Below, piece after piece: positions 1-11,037 of a stretch of DNA of 64,000 nucleotides (the stretch's first letter is position 1; every line of letters starts with the position of its first letter). Both the position numbers and the translations under genes were made by a program. The notes beneath the pieces are model-generated. The model searched no databases and was not told the DNA's origin. It worked only from the letters and a program-made list of their open reading frames with translations. The DNA comes from Hyaloscypha bicolor E (Eukaryota > Ascomycota > Leotiomycetes > Helotiales > Hyaloscyphaceae), in contig NW_020194620.1 of assembly GCF_002865645.1 (NCBI RefSeq), positions 1,433,353-1,497,352 on the forward strand, read 5' to 3'.

Positions 1-1481
1 TATACTAGTCTAAAGCTTAATTATAATATCTATAGATCTTGACTTTAACTTAAACTACTATTATAAGTTTACTTATAATATTCAAATAAATTTCCTAATT
101 AGAAGTTATATATAAATAGAATAACTAAACTAGAAGCCCTATAAGAGAAAAAGAAAACCTTATTAAACCTAATAATTATTTCCGAAAGTATTTAATAATA
201 TATAATTCTAGGAATCTCTTAGATATTAGATAAACTAGATCTGCCTATTTAAAGCTTATCTTATATTAGAAAATTTACTTTTTCTTTAATATAATTATAA
301 TTACTTTTAAAACTTATATCGAGATTTAATTAATATATTATATATTTCTACTTTTATATAGAAGGAATTTCTTTTATATAGAATTCATTTTCTGACTAAA
401 ATATTATTTTATTACCGGAAACTAATTACTTCTTTAAAAAGCTAATATAATTTAATAATTCTTATTATTAATCTATTTCTTGCTATTAAATATTATCTAA
501 ATAATTCCTATATTCTTAATACTAATTTAGAATATCTAATCTTTCTATATTTTATATTAACTTTAATATTAATTATTTCAAACTTAATAATAGTACTATA
601 AACCCTATTTATACTATCTTATAATTCTTCTTTTTATATATTTCAATACCTTTAATATTATCTTTATAGATATAGATATTATTTTAAAGTTCTAACTAAC
701 TAAATAGTTTTATACTATATAAAATCGACTTTAATAAATACTAAATAAATATAATTAGCTTTTGAAAGAGATATAAATTAGTTTTAGAAGAAGTAATATC
801 TTATTCTAAGTTATTTCTTAATTCTATTATTCTAACTTCTTTTTTATTAATACTTACTTTATATTTTTCTAATATTTTTAATATATTTATATATTTTATC
901 TTTTATATATTTCCTATATTATTTCTTTTCTTTTATATTATTCTTTAAGTTAATAGAGATATCTTTAAATAAATAGAGAATTGAAATATATTTATATTAT
1001 AAAAATTTTATTATTTTCTTTTATATTTTAATACTTTAGATATTACTATTATATTTATATTTCTATTATATTATCTTTTTATTTTTCTATTATTACTATT
1101 TAATTTAATCTGCCTTAATTATTTCCTAGATTATATTTCCTTAAATATATATATTTATATTCTTTTTTATAATAGAAGCCTAATTCTATATTTTATCTTT
1201 TATAATTATTTCTAATTTATAATTATATTACTTCAAATATATCTAATTATTATATCTATTTTCTCTATTATATATACTACTATTTTAGCTTTATTTTCTT
1301 ACTAGAAAAAAAGACAAACTCAAATATATATAATATCTTTATATAATTCAAGTCTGTTTTAATTTACTTTTTATTTTAAAATATACTTAAAAGAAATCCT
1401 TATAATTTCGAGAACTTTTAATTCTATAATTTATAACTATTATACTAATAATATCTTTATAATATTTTTAATAATAATAAA

Positions 1482-4200
1482 ATGGCTAAAGAATAAATTC
1501 CTTAAGCTAGTAAAATATAATAGCTAGTTCTTATAAGCTATAGTATTATTAAAAGCCTATAGATTAATAGTATTAAAGTTTAGAGTATTAAAGAAGTTTA
1601 GGTAATTATAAAAGGCCTGCTAATACTAGAAAAGATAGCTATAATTACCGAATTTAATATAAATATTCTAGATAAGCTAAGTAGTATATATAATAAGCTC
1701 TTAAAATAGAAAACCTTTATTAGAGATAGAACTAAATTGGAATTAATTAAGAAGAAGCTAAAGAACTACTAAGCTAATAATAGGAAATTCGAGAATATTA
1801 TTAAAGGCATTTCTAAAAGCAAATAAAAAAAGCTTAATAAAATTAAAACTATAGTAAATAGTCTAGAAATTAAGGATTAGAATAGAATTATATTATATAA
1901 TAAAGCTTTTAGCTAATATATTAATAATATCTGTAATAACCTTAATAAAAATATTTATAAGAAGCTATATTTCCTTTTTAAGGCAAAAGCTTTAGTATAT
2001 AAAGCTATTTAGTTAATTAATAAAGCTACTTTAAAGTATATTAAAGATAAGAAGTATTAAAATACTAGTATATTTACTAAATTAAATATTACTAAGGTAT
2101 TTAAGTATACTAAAGCTATTTTGGGACCTGAATAATTGGGTTTTAAGCTACTATTAACTAATAATCTCAAAGCTAAATAGTATATCTTTAATACTTCCGG
2201 AATTCTAATTAAGGGAGTTTATAGTAATAAGCCTTTTTCTACTTTCTGAAATAAGTCTAAAGAATAGGCCTTTATTATAATTTTAGTTTTAATTTAATCG
2301 GATCTAGCTAATAAGAATAGAGCTAATTTAATATAGCCTAGTAATAAATCTACTAGTAAAATTAGTAGAATTAGTATAACTAGATAAGAAGAACCTGGCA
2401 AGAATAGAAAGTAAGCTAAGTCTAAAACTTCTAAAAAATAGCGAAAATCTGAGTACTAGTTTAAATATAAGATTAGTAAAATAGAGGAAAATAAAGAGAA
2501 AAGTAAAAAGGAATTCTTTATTCTAAAAAGAAAAATATTATCTAGAAAAACTTCTATATTTATATCCAGAATTAAAAAGCAAAAGACTAAGAATATTAAG
2601 TTCGGAAAACTTAATAATATCTAGTATATTTGCAAGATATTAGCTAAATAGAAGTTAATACTTACTTAATAGAATAAGTATATCTTTAAGGAAATATATA
2701 ATAGTATTTTAAGATCTATTTATAAGTAAGAATACTATAGAGTTACTAATAGATTCTTTAAAGCTTTTTATATAATATATATTTAGTAGCTTACTAATAC
2801 TCTCTCTATTAATATAAGAGATATTAATAATATTAAGAACTCTCTAAAGCTAATTACTAAGATCTATAAAGTTATTAAAGGCAAGAAGTATATTTCTATT
2901 ACTTGAATAAATAAGGAAATATAGGATTTATTTTATAAAAACCAGAAGATTAAAAGATATAGATATAAGTATTATATTTCTAATTAATTCTACCCAAATC
3001 TATAGCTTTAATTTAATATTATAGTTCCTGTTTCTAAATCTGGTATTACTAATTTAGATATAAATAGCTATATTTATAAGAAGAATTACCTAAAGTAGAT
3101 TAAGAAGCTTAGTATTCGAGAGCTTTTAATAGAAAAGATAAAGATATTATAGTTCTATTTCTAAAAAAATAAAATATTAAAGTATAGAGATCTAGGTAAT
3201 AGTTACTTTATCTTAGTATCTTAACTCTTAATAGTAAATCTATTAATATAGCTCGGATTTTACGAGATATTAAATAAGTACTTTATTTATCTGGTTACTT
3301 ATCTTTAGCTAGTCTAATTCTATATTTCTGGAAATATTAATTATAATTAATATAAAAATAATACTAAAAATCTAGCTATTACTAAAGCTTTAAATAGCGA
3401 ATTCTATCTTAGTAAAAAGTATTAAAATATTAGCTATATTTTCCTTATAAACTATAAGAAGGCTATTATCTTTAATAAGAAGTTCTTTAAAGATATTAAT
3501 TACTTTTCTATTTTTAATAAATTTGAGCTAGAAGTAGCTAAGGAAATAGGCAAGTATTTACTAAAGATAATAGAAGAAAAGACTTCGAGTATAGTTTATT
3601 TAATTAAATAAATAAATGCCTTTAGCTAGATAATCTATAAGTCTGAAATTATAGACAAGTATTAATTCTCGGATAATATATAAGTCGAAAAATAGCTTAA
3701 TAATAATTTGCTATTTAATAGGCCTTTTGCTATAATTTTAATAAGTCTAGTTACTATTAAAAGTAAAATATATAAAAATAAAGTCTTTTATAAGGTTATT
3801 AAAGCCTCTTATCTAGAGCTTTCTTCTTTTATTAAAGATTAATTTAAGAATACTATAAATAATACGAAATTCGAAAGAGTTATTTATTTGAAATATATTA
3901 GTATAATTTATAATATAATTTGCTATAATAAGCCTTTTTAATATCTAGTAATAAAGGCAGAAATTAAGTAATAATTAAAAGCAAATACTAATTAGTATAA
4001 AGAACTATATTGGATTTAATATAAGAATATAGTTAAATAGATTCAAATTACTCTTAAGCAAGTTCGAAAATACGAAATAAGACTATTTAAGAGTAATAAG
4101 TCTTATTTTAGATATATTAAAAAGAAGTTAAATTAATTAATAAAAGTCTAAATATTTTATTATTTCGGACTTTAAGTAGGATTTTTCTATTATTTTTAGT
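1482..4200 (+). pseudogene. RIP-decayed long ORF, family not recognised
   Basis: From an ATG at 1482 one reading frame (frame 3) can be followed for roughly 880-900 codons without a shift. I checked it at 1482, 2121, 2403 and 3366. The stops are nearly all TAA or TAG, as expected when CAA and CAG lose their C. Only two TGA stops were noticed, which fit TGG changed on the other strand. Codon texture is otherwise protein-like: a Lys-rich, coiled-coil-like N-terminal part, a basic middle and a hydrophobic C-terminal half. This is probably a dead transposon gene inactivated by point mutation only. I do not recognise the family, and the end is approximate. Confidence 0.6.
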
Positions 4201-6409
4201 ATTTAGGAAACAAGTATAAATAAATAAAGAGTCGGATATAATATAGTAAACTATATTCTCTAAAAATTATATTATTTTAGCGGTTTTGAGATTTAGGTTA
4301 TATAGTAAAGGCTATAGTTTTTTATATATAACTTATAGAAATTATATAAAAAAGCTAGTTTTTCTATAGATTTAGAGAATAATTCTTTATAAATATTTAA
4401 TTAATTAAGCTTTTATATACTATATACTATTTATACTTTACTATTTATACTTTTAATTTATTATTTTACTATTAAGTTATATTTTATACTTTAGTATACT
4501 TTATATGGGTTTTTGTCTTATTATAGTTTCTCTTTTATATTAGCTATATTTTTAGTATATCTAGATTCAAGTCTATAATTAAGTAATTAGAATTACTTAA
4601 TAAGTTTGAGGCTAAACTAGCTTATAGCTTATAAGCTATATAAAATAAGGTTCTAGGCCTTAAGGTATTATAATTCGGGAGTATTTAGAAATAGCTAGAA
4701 TATATAATAGAATAATATTTCTAATTATTATTATCTCTTACTATTACTTAAAGCTTCTAGATTACTAGAACTTTAATATCTAGTTTTATAGTTATTTATA
4801 AGACATTTTTAGTAATAGAGCTATTATAATTTATATTAACTTATAGTACTTTAATATAGCTACTTATTAATAGTAATAATAGAAATTATAATAGTAGTAA
4901 TAGCTTGTTTTATTACTAAATAAACCTTATATAGCTTAAAACTAGCTAAGTAAATAGTACTTAAGTAATTAAAGTATTTAGTAGTTATATAGAAATATAA
5001 TAGAGGTTACTAAAAGAGTTATTAAAAGATTATAAGTTAGAAAGTAATTCTAGTAGTATTAACTAACTAAAACTTAAAGAAAGAAATAAGTTATAAGAGA
5101 TATAAATTCTTAAGGGCTTATATATAAACTACCTATATATATACTTACTAGAATACTTGAGTACTTTCTAATATATAAGAAGATAATAAATAAATTAATC
5201 TTTCTGGTTCTATTACTTAATAGCTAGAATTCGAGACTAAGTTAAATATTACTAGCTTTTACTTCTTTACTAAATCTCGAAAAGGCTATAAAATAATAAT
5301 ATTACTAATATATACTAGAAAGAAACTAAAGAATAGCTTATACTAATGCGTTTTTTTATCTAACTCTAAATTATAAGTTATAAAAAATACTATAGCTATT
5401 TAATAATATTTGAGAAACTTCTTTAATAAAAGTAGTAATTAGCTAGATATTATATCTTTAAAATACTAGTAATTATAAATTATAAAGAAAATAATTATAA
5501 TTATACTAATTTTTATACTAATCTTATTACTTTTTACTAGTATTAATAAAAATACTTAAAATTCTATTTCTTTTCTAATATTTTAAGTATTTTACTATTT
5601 CTAAAGTTTTAGCTATTATTTGAATTCTATTTTATAATATTATATAGTAAATACCTGAAAATATTTACTTTACTTTAATACTTATTACTAGAATTAAAAG
5701 AATATTAATTATTATAAGTGAGAGCTTTAGTTAGTATCTTTTTTATATATTTTAATACTATTATTAAAGTATAAACAAGTCTCTAATATTATATAGCTTC
5801 TTCTAATAATAATTCTTATATTTATTTTAATTTACTAGCTATATATATTTCTCTAATATCTGAATAATCTTATTAAAATTATCTAGTTTTCTTTTTACTA
5901 GCTATTTAATTTCCTTAACTAGTACTAAATTATTAGAGATAAATATCTAATTTTAATATTTCTTTTAAAGCTTTTTAACTTTAGTTAAGATAGGCTAAAT
6001 CTATCTTTTCTTTTAATTAGCTCTAATATATTTTATATAATAATTTAAATAAAATATAAGAGTAATAATATAAAGAAATATATTATTAGACTTATAGTAA
6101 TATATATTAAAAACCTTTTACTTTTTTCGGATTTAAGTATAAAAGTTTTTATTATTTATATATATATTTTATTATACTATAATTAGTATTATTAATTTAA
6201 GTAATAAAGATTAGTATAAAATTTAGTATAAAATTTATTATTTACTAGTAATTTATTAAATACTCGAATTAAAATATCTATTATAAAAAGCACTTAATTA
6301 ATAGTTATAGTATTTCTTTAAGTTTTAAGAGTAGCTTTATAGAATAGTTTAAGAAAGATAAAAATTATCCGAAGCCTTTTCTAGTTTTCCAAATTAAAGT
6401 AATCTAATT

Positions 6410-7669
6410 TCAGATTTATAAGATACTTCTTATAATAAGTATTAAAATAAATATATTACTAAAAAGTAATATTAAGTATTATATACTAGCTATTTTATTA
6501 TATCTAATTATTAAAAGAAATTATTCTTCTAGTAAAAGTTTTAAATCTAATAATCTAATTAGAAGAATAATATATATATATATAATAATATTATAAAGCT
6601 AGCCTAATAGTTTTAAAAGTCGAAATTTTATTTATTTTTTCTTATTATTTAATAGGGCTTCTAAATTTCTCAAGTTCTCTTATTTATTAAGTACTTCTAA
6701 TTCTTTATTTATAAAAATATTATAAAATAAAAAGGCTTATATTAAAAGATTTATAATATATCTTAAATAATAAACTTGCTATTATAAAGTATTCTATTCT
6801 AATTCTTCTTCTCTTAGTAAATAAGCCTAAATAGCTCGATATAATATACTATTTATACTAGTATTATTACTAATAATAGCTTTAAGTTATTTAGTAATAC
6901 TATAGTCTTAAAGTATAGGTTATAAAACCGTAAATTAGTTTTTTCCTAAATAATCTAGTATTATATAAAGAGCTAAAAGAGCTTTTATATAATTCTTATT
7001 TTATTATTTAATAAAATATATAATAATATCTAAAAAAAGATATTAAAAATAAGATAAATACTTGAAACTATAGACTAGAGTTTTTCGTTATATAATATTC
7101 TTTAAACTAATCTAGTATTTCCCAAGCTTTTTTCTTATATAAAAGTGAATTATAGAAAGAAAAAGTTAAGATTCTAAATTAAGTATTTAATAAAAGATAT
7201 AAAATTCGGGCTATTTAATTACTTGAAAAGATAGATTATAAATAATAATTAATGAAATTAAAGCTTTATAAATAACTATCCAATTAAGGTATTATTAAAA
7301 GATATATATATTAATTTTAGTTATTTAGCCAGATAACTTTACTTATAAGTAAAGCTATTATAGCTAGTTAATTACTTTTAATTAAAGTAAACTAATTTCC
7401 GATTTGCTCTTAATAGTAATATTATATATTAACTTAAGATAATTATATTAATTAGTAAAGACTAAAGTCAAATAAATATTTAGTAGATTTTCCTTTTTAT
7501 AAGAAAGATAATAGTAGTATTTAAGTAGTTCTTCTATATCTGGATATTTGAAACAAATATAAGCCTAAATAGCTCTTATAAGTTCTCCTTATTTGAAATC
7601 AGATTTGAATTAAATTGAGTCTATATTAATAGAGGCTTAATAGATTAATAAGGCAGATTTAGAAGCCAT
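6410..7669 (-). pseudogene. RIP-decayed hAT-like transposase
   Basis: On the reverse strand an ATG at 7669 opens a frame that runs about 419 codons without an indel to a TGA at 6410-6412. It is interrupted by many TAA and TAG codons. Around 6832-6880 the frame keeps a pattern like the hAT motif in which an Asp/Asn-rich segment precedes a Cys/Tyr-Arg-Ala stretch. Farther on, a segment reading like Leu-Arg-Tyr-Ile-Ile-Asn-Leu matches the region after it in fungal hAT transposases (Gly-His-Ile-Ile-Asn-Leu-Ala). More decayed sequence follows below 6410 in a shifted frame. The assignment is by eye from conserved spacing. Terminal inverted repeats and an 8-bp target duplication were not found. Confidence 0.5.
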
Positions 7670-7781
7670 ATTTAAATAATAGAAAATAAAGTACTATTAT
7701 ATATTAAAGAGAGAATAAAAGAAAGTATAAAAATTTTAATTTTTTTTAGAAGAAATAGTAGTATAAATCTTAGTATTATAT

Positions 7782-7965
7782 ATTAAATACTAGCTAGTCT
7801 ATATTATATAATAGACTATTAAATAAAAAGTTAAAAAATATAATAATATATTTATAATAGTCTACTTTTATACTAATCTTAATATTAATTAGTTTATAAT
7901 TGAATTAGAAAGCGAGATATTTATATAATAGGGCTTACTAGCTAGCTGGGCCCACTTTTATTAAT
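7782..7965. repeat. Direct repeat copy A at edge of AT block
   Basis: About 184 bp that recurs at 8098-8281, an offset of 316 bp. This copy is the more AT-rich of the two: positions that are G or C in the other copy are often A or T here. It ends in a GGGCCCACTTTTAT-containing segment. Confidence 0.75.
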
Positions 7966-8090
7966 GGTATTATTGAGGTAATAGGGCTTGCTTAAGGGCT
8001 GGCTGGGCCCACTTTTATTAATGGAATTATTGAGGTAATAGGGCTCGCTTAATGGCTGGCTGGGCCCACTTTTATTAATAGAATTATTAA
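7928..8090. repeat. Three tandem units of about 55 bp
   Basis: The units start near 7931, 7984 and 8041. Each has GGGCT, a short variable part, GCTGGGCCCACTTTTATTAAT and then ATTATT; the first two continue with GAGGTAATA. A fourth, truncated unit sits in the second direct-repeat copy near 8246. The units lie between and partly within the two larger direct repeats. Confidence 0.75.
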
Positions 8091-8097
8091 TAACTGG

Positions 8098-8281
8098 ATT
8101 AAATACTAGCTAGTCTATATTATATAATAGACTATTAAATGAAAAGTTAAAAAGTATAATAGTATAGTAATAATAGTCTACTTTTATACTAATCTTTATA
8201 CTAATCGGTTTATAATTGAACTAGAAAGCGAGATGTTCATGTAATGGGGCTCGCTTAATAGCTGGGCCCACTTTTATCAAT
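8098..8281. repeat. Direct repeat copy B, less mutated
   Basis: Second copy of the repeat at 7782-7965, with more G and C retained. It contains a short hairpin in which AGCGAG near 8226 pairs with CTCGCT near 8250. It lies at the boundary with normal-composition DNA, so it may have escaped most of the RIP-like mutation or be younger. Confidence 0.75.
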
Positions 8282-9204
8282 AATAATTATCGATATTGAT
8301 CGTTTATTGATCGCTTAGCCGATAACGATTACTAATCGATAATTTCGATCGATAATTTATCGGAGCCCACACTGCAAATATAGAACTACTCGTCGGCAAT
8401 ATCGTCAAAGAAATCAATGCAGTTTGGAGGCCGTGGCGGATTCAATGAGCTCTTCAATGACGACTAAAGAGTTTGGTGCTGATACTGAGGCTGTGTAAAA
8501 GTGAGTTGAAGTTTGGGAAATGATGGTGGAATATTTTGTTGGTGTGGGGTTAAGAGATTCACAAGTACTTTGTTTTTCTGTAATCGTTACGCGGGGCCGA
8601 CTTTGTCATCCTGAATATAGTTGTATAGAGATGACAAATTTCACGCCGCCAAAACCGAATGGTAAGTAAATCATAATTGGTTAATGGAAGGGAGAGCAGG
8701 AACGTGGCTGAGCAACCTGAACAGTGGGTGAGTAGCGCCCGAGCAGAGCCTCGATGCTAACTAACCGCGGTGAAAGCGACGCAGGTTAAGATTCGGCGCA
8801 GGTTACCACTGTCACGCCACAGCCCATAACCAAGAACTGCGTTCTTGGCCGTTATCAGCACTTATATGCCTTACTGGCTGCCATATACTCTCGTGGAACT
8901 AAGCGTGTGATCACTCAAATGACATTTCTCCGCAGGGTTTACTACGCTGCAAGGACTGCGCTGAGCCAAACTCTTTAGGGCGTCTTACTAGATAGCAAAG
9001 ATTCAATGCGGGAAGTTGCGAGTAAACTCAAATCCACAACCTCACATCCAACATCTTTGAAAAGCTCTTAAAAGCTCTTCGGTATCTCGCTTTCTGGATC
9101 CCCCTACGCAATATCTTTGAGAACGAGAGTCTGCTCGCCCAGGTGGCTCGAGACAAATCTCACCAAGACCCGTTCCAGACTTGCCGCAAGCGCTGCTCAA
9201 TGGA
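8282..9204. other. Boundary region, no gene recognised
   Basis: The first 70 bases are rich in GATC and ATCGAT and contain a short direct repeat around CGATAATTTCGATCG. From about 8390 the composition is normal. A short forward frame ending near 8466 reads as a plausible C-terminal tail rich in Gly and Asp, but no gene can be built from it. I see no RNA gene. Confidence 0.5.
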
Positions 9205-9519
9205 GATTACGAAAAGCCGTAAGGATCAATCGACTTCGGTTTTCGACTTCGGTGTACGACTTGGCACGTACTCACCCCACCAAAAATCGCCCACATACTA
9301 GGCCCCCTCTTCCTGTGCCTCTACCTATTATTACTACTTAAAATATTACTCTCTCTTTAATTCTTATTTATATGTATATGAGAGAGGGGTGGGAGGTTAG
9401 GGGTAGGTGGGGGTGGAGGGCGAGTGAGCAAGTGAAAAGTGAAAAGTGAAAAGTGGAAGGCAAAAAGCGAAAAGCGAGCTTCGAGATACGCGACTCGCAA
9501 GAAAAAGGAAGCCCTATAT

Positions 9520-9682
9520 TATCCGTTACGCTGCCGCCAGCTTTACACTTCGTGCTCAATTATACGCGCAAAATTGCAGCAAATCAGAAGGCTCAAACCC
9601 GAATTTTGGCTCTCTGATTTGCTAGATTTCCTCGCTTAAAAGTGCACGGTCCAGTGTAAAGCTGGCGGCAGCGCAACGGATA
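9520..9682. mobile_element. MITE with 28-bp TIRs and TA duplication
   Basis: Positions 9522-9549 and 9653-9680 are reverse complements with a single mismatch. The left repeat begins TCCGTTACGCTGCCGCC; the right arm read inward has G in place of the A. Both ends are bordered by TA (9520-9521 and 9681-9682), the target duplication of Tc1/mariner/pogo elements. The element is 159 bp with no coding capacity, so it would depend on a transposase supplied elsewhere. It is inserted between the arms of the larger inverted repeat. Confidence 0.8.
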
Positions 9683-9735
9683 GGCTACTTATTACTAAAT
9701 TTTAGGGCCATAATCGCTAAATTATAGGGTATAGG

Positions 9736-9774
9736 TACTAAAAATTTAGTGCTTTGCAAGGTAAATTTTTAGTA
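9736..9774. repeat. Short hairpin between MITE and right arm
   Basis: CTAAAAATTTA is followed after a short loop by TAAATTTTTAG, giving an 11-bp stem. It lies just outside the MITE. Nothing shows that it is a terminator or a structured RNA. Confidence 0.4.
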
Positions 9775-10058
9775 AGGTTTCCTTGCCTTACCTTTATTCC
9801 CTTTCCCCCTATATTCCCCCTCTCTTACCCCTATACTTATAAAGAGAGAGAGAGAAAATAATTAAAGAGAGTAAATATTTTAAGTAATAATAGTAGGTAG
9901 AGGTATAGGGAGAGGAGGCGTGGTATATAGGCGTGGTGTGTGGGTGTTTGCGATTTTTGGTGGGGTGAGCACGTGCCAAGTCGTATATCAAACGTCGAAA
10001 ACCGAAGTTGAAAAGCTCGCTTGGACAAGTGATCCTTATGGCTTTCCGTAACAAGAGA

Positions 10059-11037
10059 TGAATACTCGAACAAGAAATATTAGGAAGCTTCCTGCTTGCA
10101 AAGAGACCTTCATTTTCTTTCTTTAAACTTGTGTCGTCGATCCTATCTCTCTTCGATTCACTGCCGAAGCAAGCAAATATGCTTGGTCCCAAGGATCAAT
10201 CGATAATTGTACCAATGTCACGTGAACCCTATTGAAGATCTTCTTTTTGATTGGCTTTATGAGTATAACTGGCGAATCAGAGTGAAGGAAATCTGGTGTG
10301 GAAATAGACATGGATGCAAATGTTAATCCTGGAGACCAAGTAGTAAGACGCCTAGGCCCACGAGCATCATGAATAATATCCATGTACCGCAATTTAATTC
10401 GTAGGAAGTGATAACAACGAAAATCCATAGATGGGAAGGGATGTTCTTACGCCGGAGAGGCCTTCCACGAAACGCAAATGTGAACATGAAAGGTGAAATT
10501 GAAATCAACCTCTTCAATAGCCGTACCTCTTCTCAGAGTCTCGTTGAGGCCGTGGGTGAGGTTGTGAAGGACCGTTTCCAACTCCCAAGTGTACGTTAAA
10601 TGGTTGGAATCAAATCACAGCCAACGGCGTTCTCAAATTGAATCTGACTAAAGGAAACAGGATCGAAGGCTGCGTAAGACACCTCTGCAGCTCTCCAGGA
10701 AATGAATAAAAAACCGACGTTCGTTCTGGGACCAAGAGATGCTACACTGGTCGTGAACCGCACACTTCACCAGTGAAGAGTGAACGCATTCTGTGCTATA
10801 AGTGGAAGCGTAAGTCCGGGACAATTGGCATTAGCGAAAATGTTCGAGCAGAAGTATTTTCTGGAATAGGCATGAGACTAGCCGTTCCCGTGTGCTCTGC
10901 ACTAACGGAAGATGAGTCTGAGATCACCGAAGACAACCACAAAGCACACCCACGAACTAGAAAGATCTCTACCCCACGCTATGTCATTGACACTGATGAT
11001 TTATATGCCCGACTCCATTGTCTCATTCCAGTTTATA
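10059..11037. other. No gene recognised
   Basis: This stretch follows the inverted-repeat element and lies downstream of the UBE3D-like gene. Short open frames on both strands do not resemble known proteins, and the longest (from 10773) starts at GTG and overlaps the reverse-strand gene. Part may be its 3' untranslated region. Confidence 0.4.

Larger units (their letters stand above)
1..8350. repeat. AT-rich RIP-like transposon graveyard
   Basis: The whole stretch is made almost entirely of A and T, with TAA and TAG in all frames and no open frame of 60 codons up to about 9.1 kb. Composition changes sharply near 8300-8400, where normal gene-space DNA starts. Coding-like frames remain visible but are full of TAA and TAG where Gln codons would sit, which is what C-to-T change at CpA (RIP in ascomycetes) produces. 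I saw two such frames, one per strand, and a duplicated repeat at the right edge. I did not calculate a RIP index. The block may adjoin a subtelomere, a centromere or simply a contig end; no telomere repeat is visible at position 1. Confidence 0.85.
9205..10058. mobile_element. Inverted-repeat element, arms about 160-190 bp
   Basis: The segment at about 9205-9370 is repeated as an imperfect reverse complement at about 9868-10055. Shared landmarks are an AAGCCRTAAGGATCA block, the TTCGGTTTTCGAC block, a TACGACTTGGCACGT block, CTCACCCCACCAAAAATCGC and a purine/pyrimidine-rich inner end near TACTTAAAATATTTACTCTC. About 500 bp separate the arms and hold a nested MITE. It could be a foldback-type transposon or two opposing copies of one repeat. 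No coding sequence is recognisable, and the outer limits are approximate. Confidence 0.6.
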
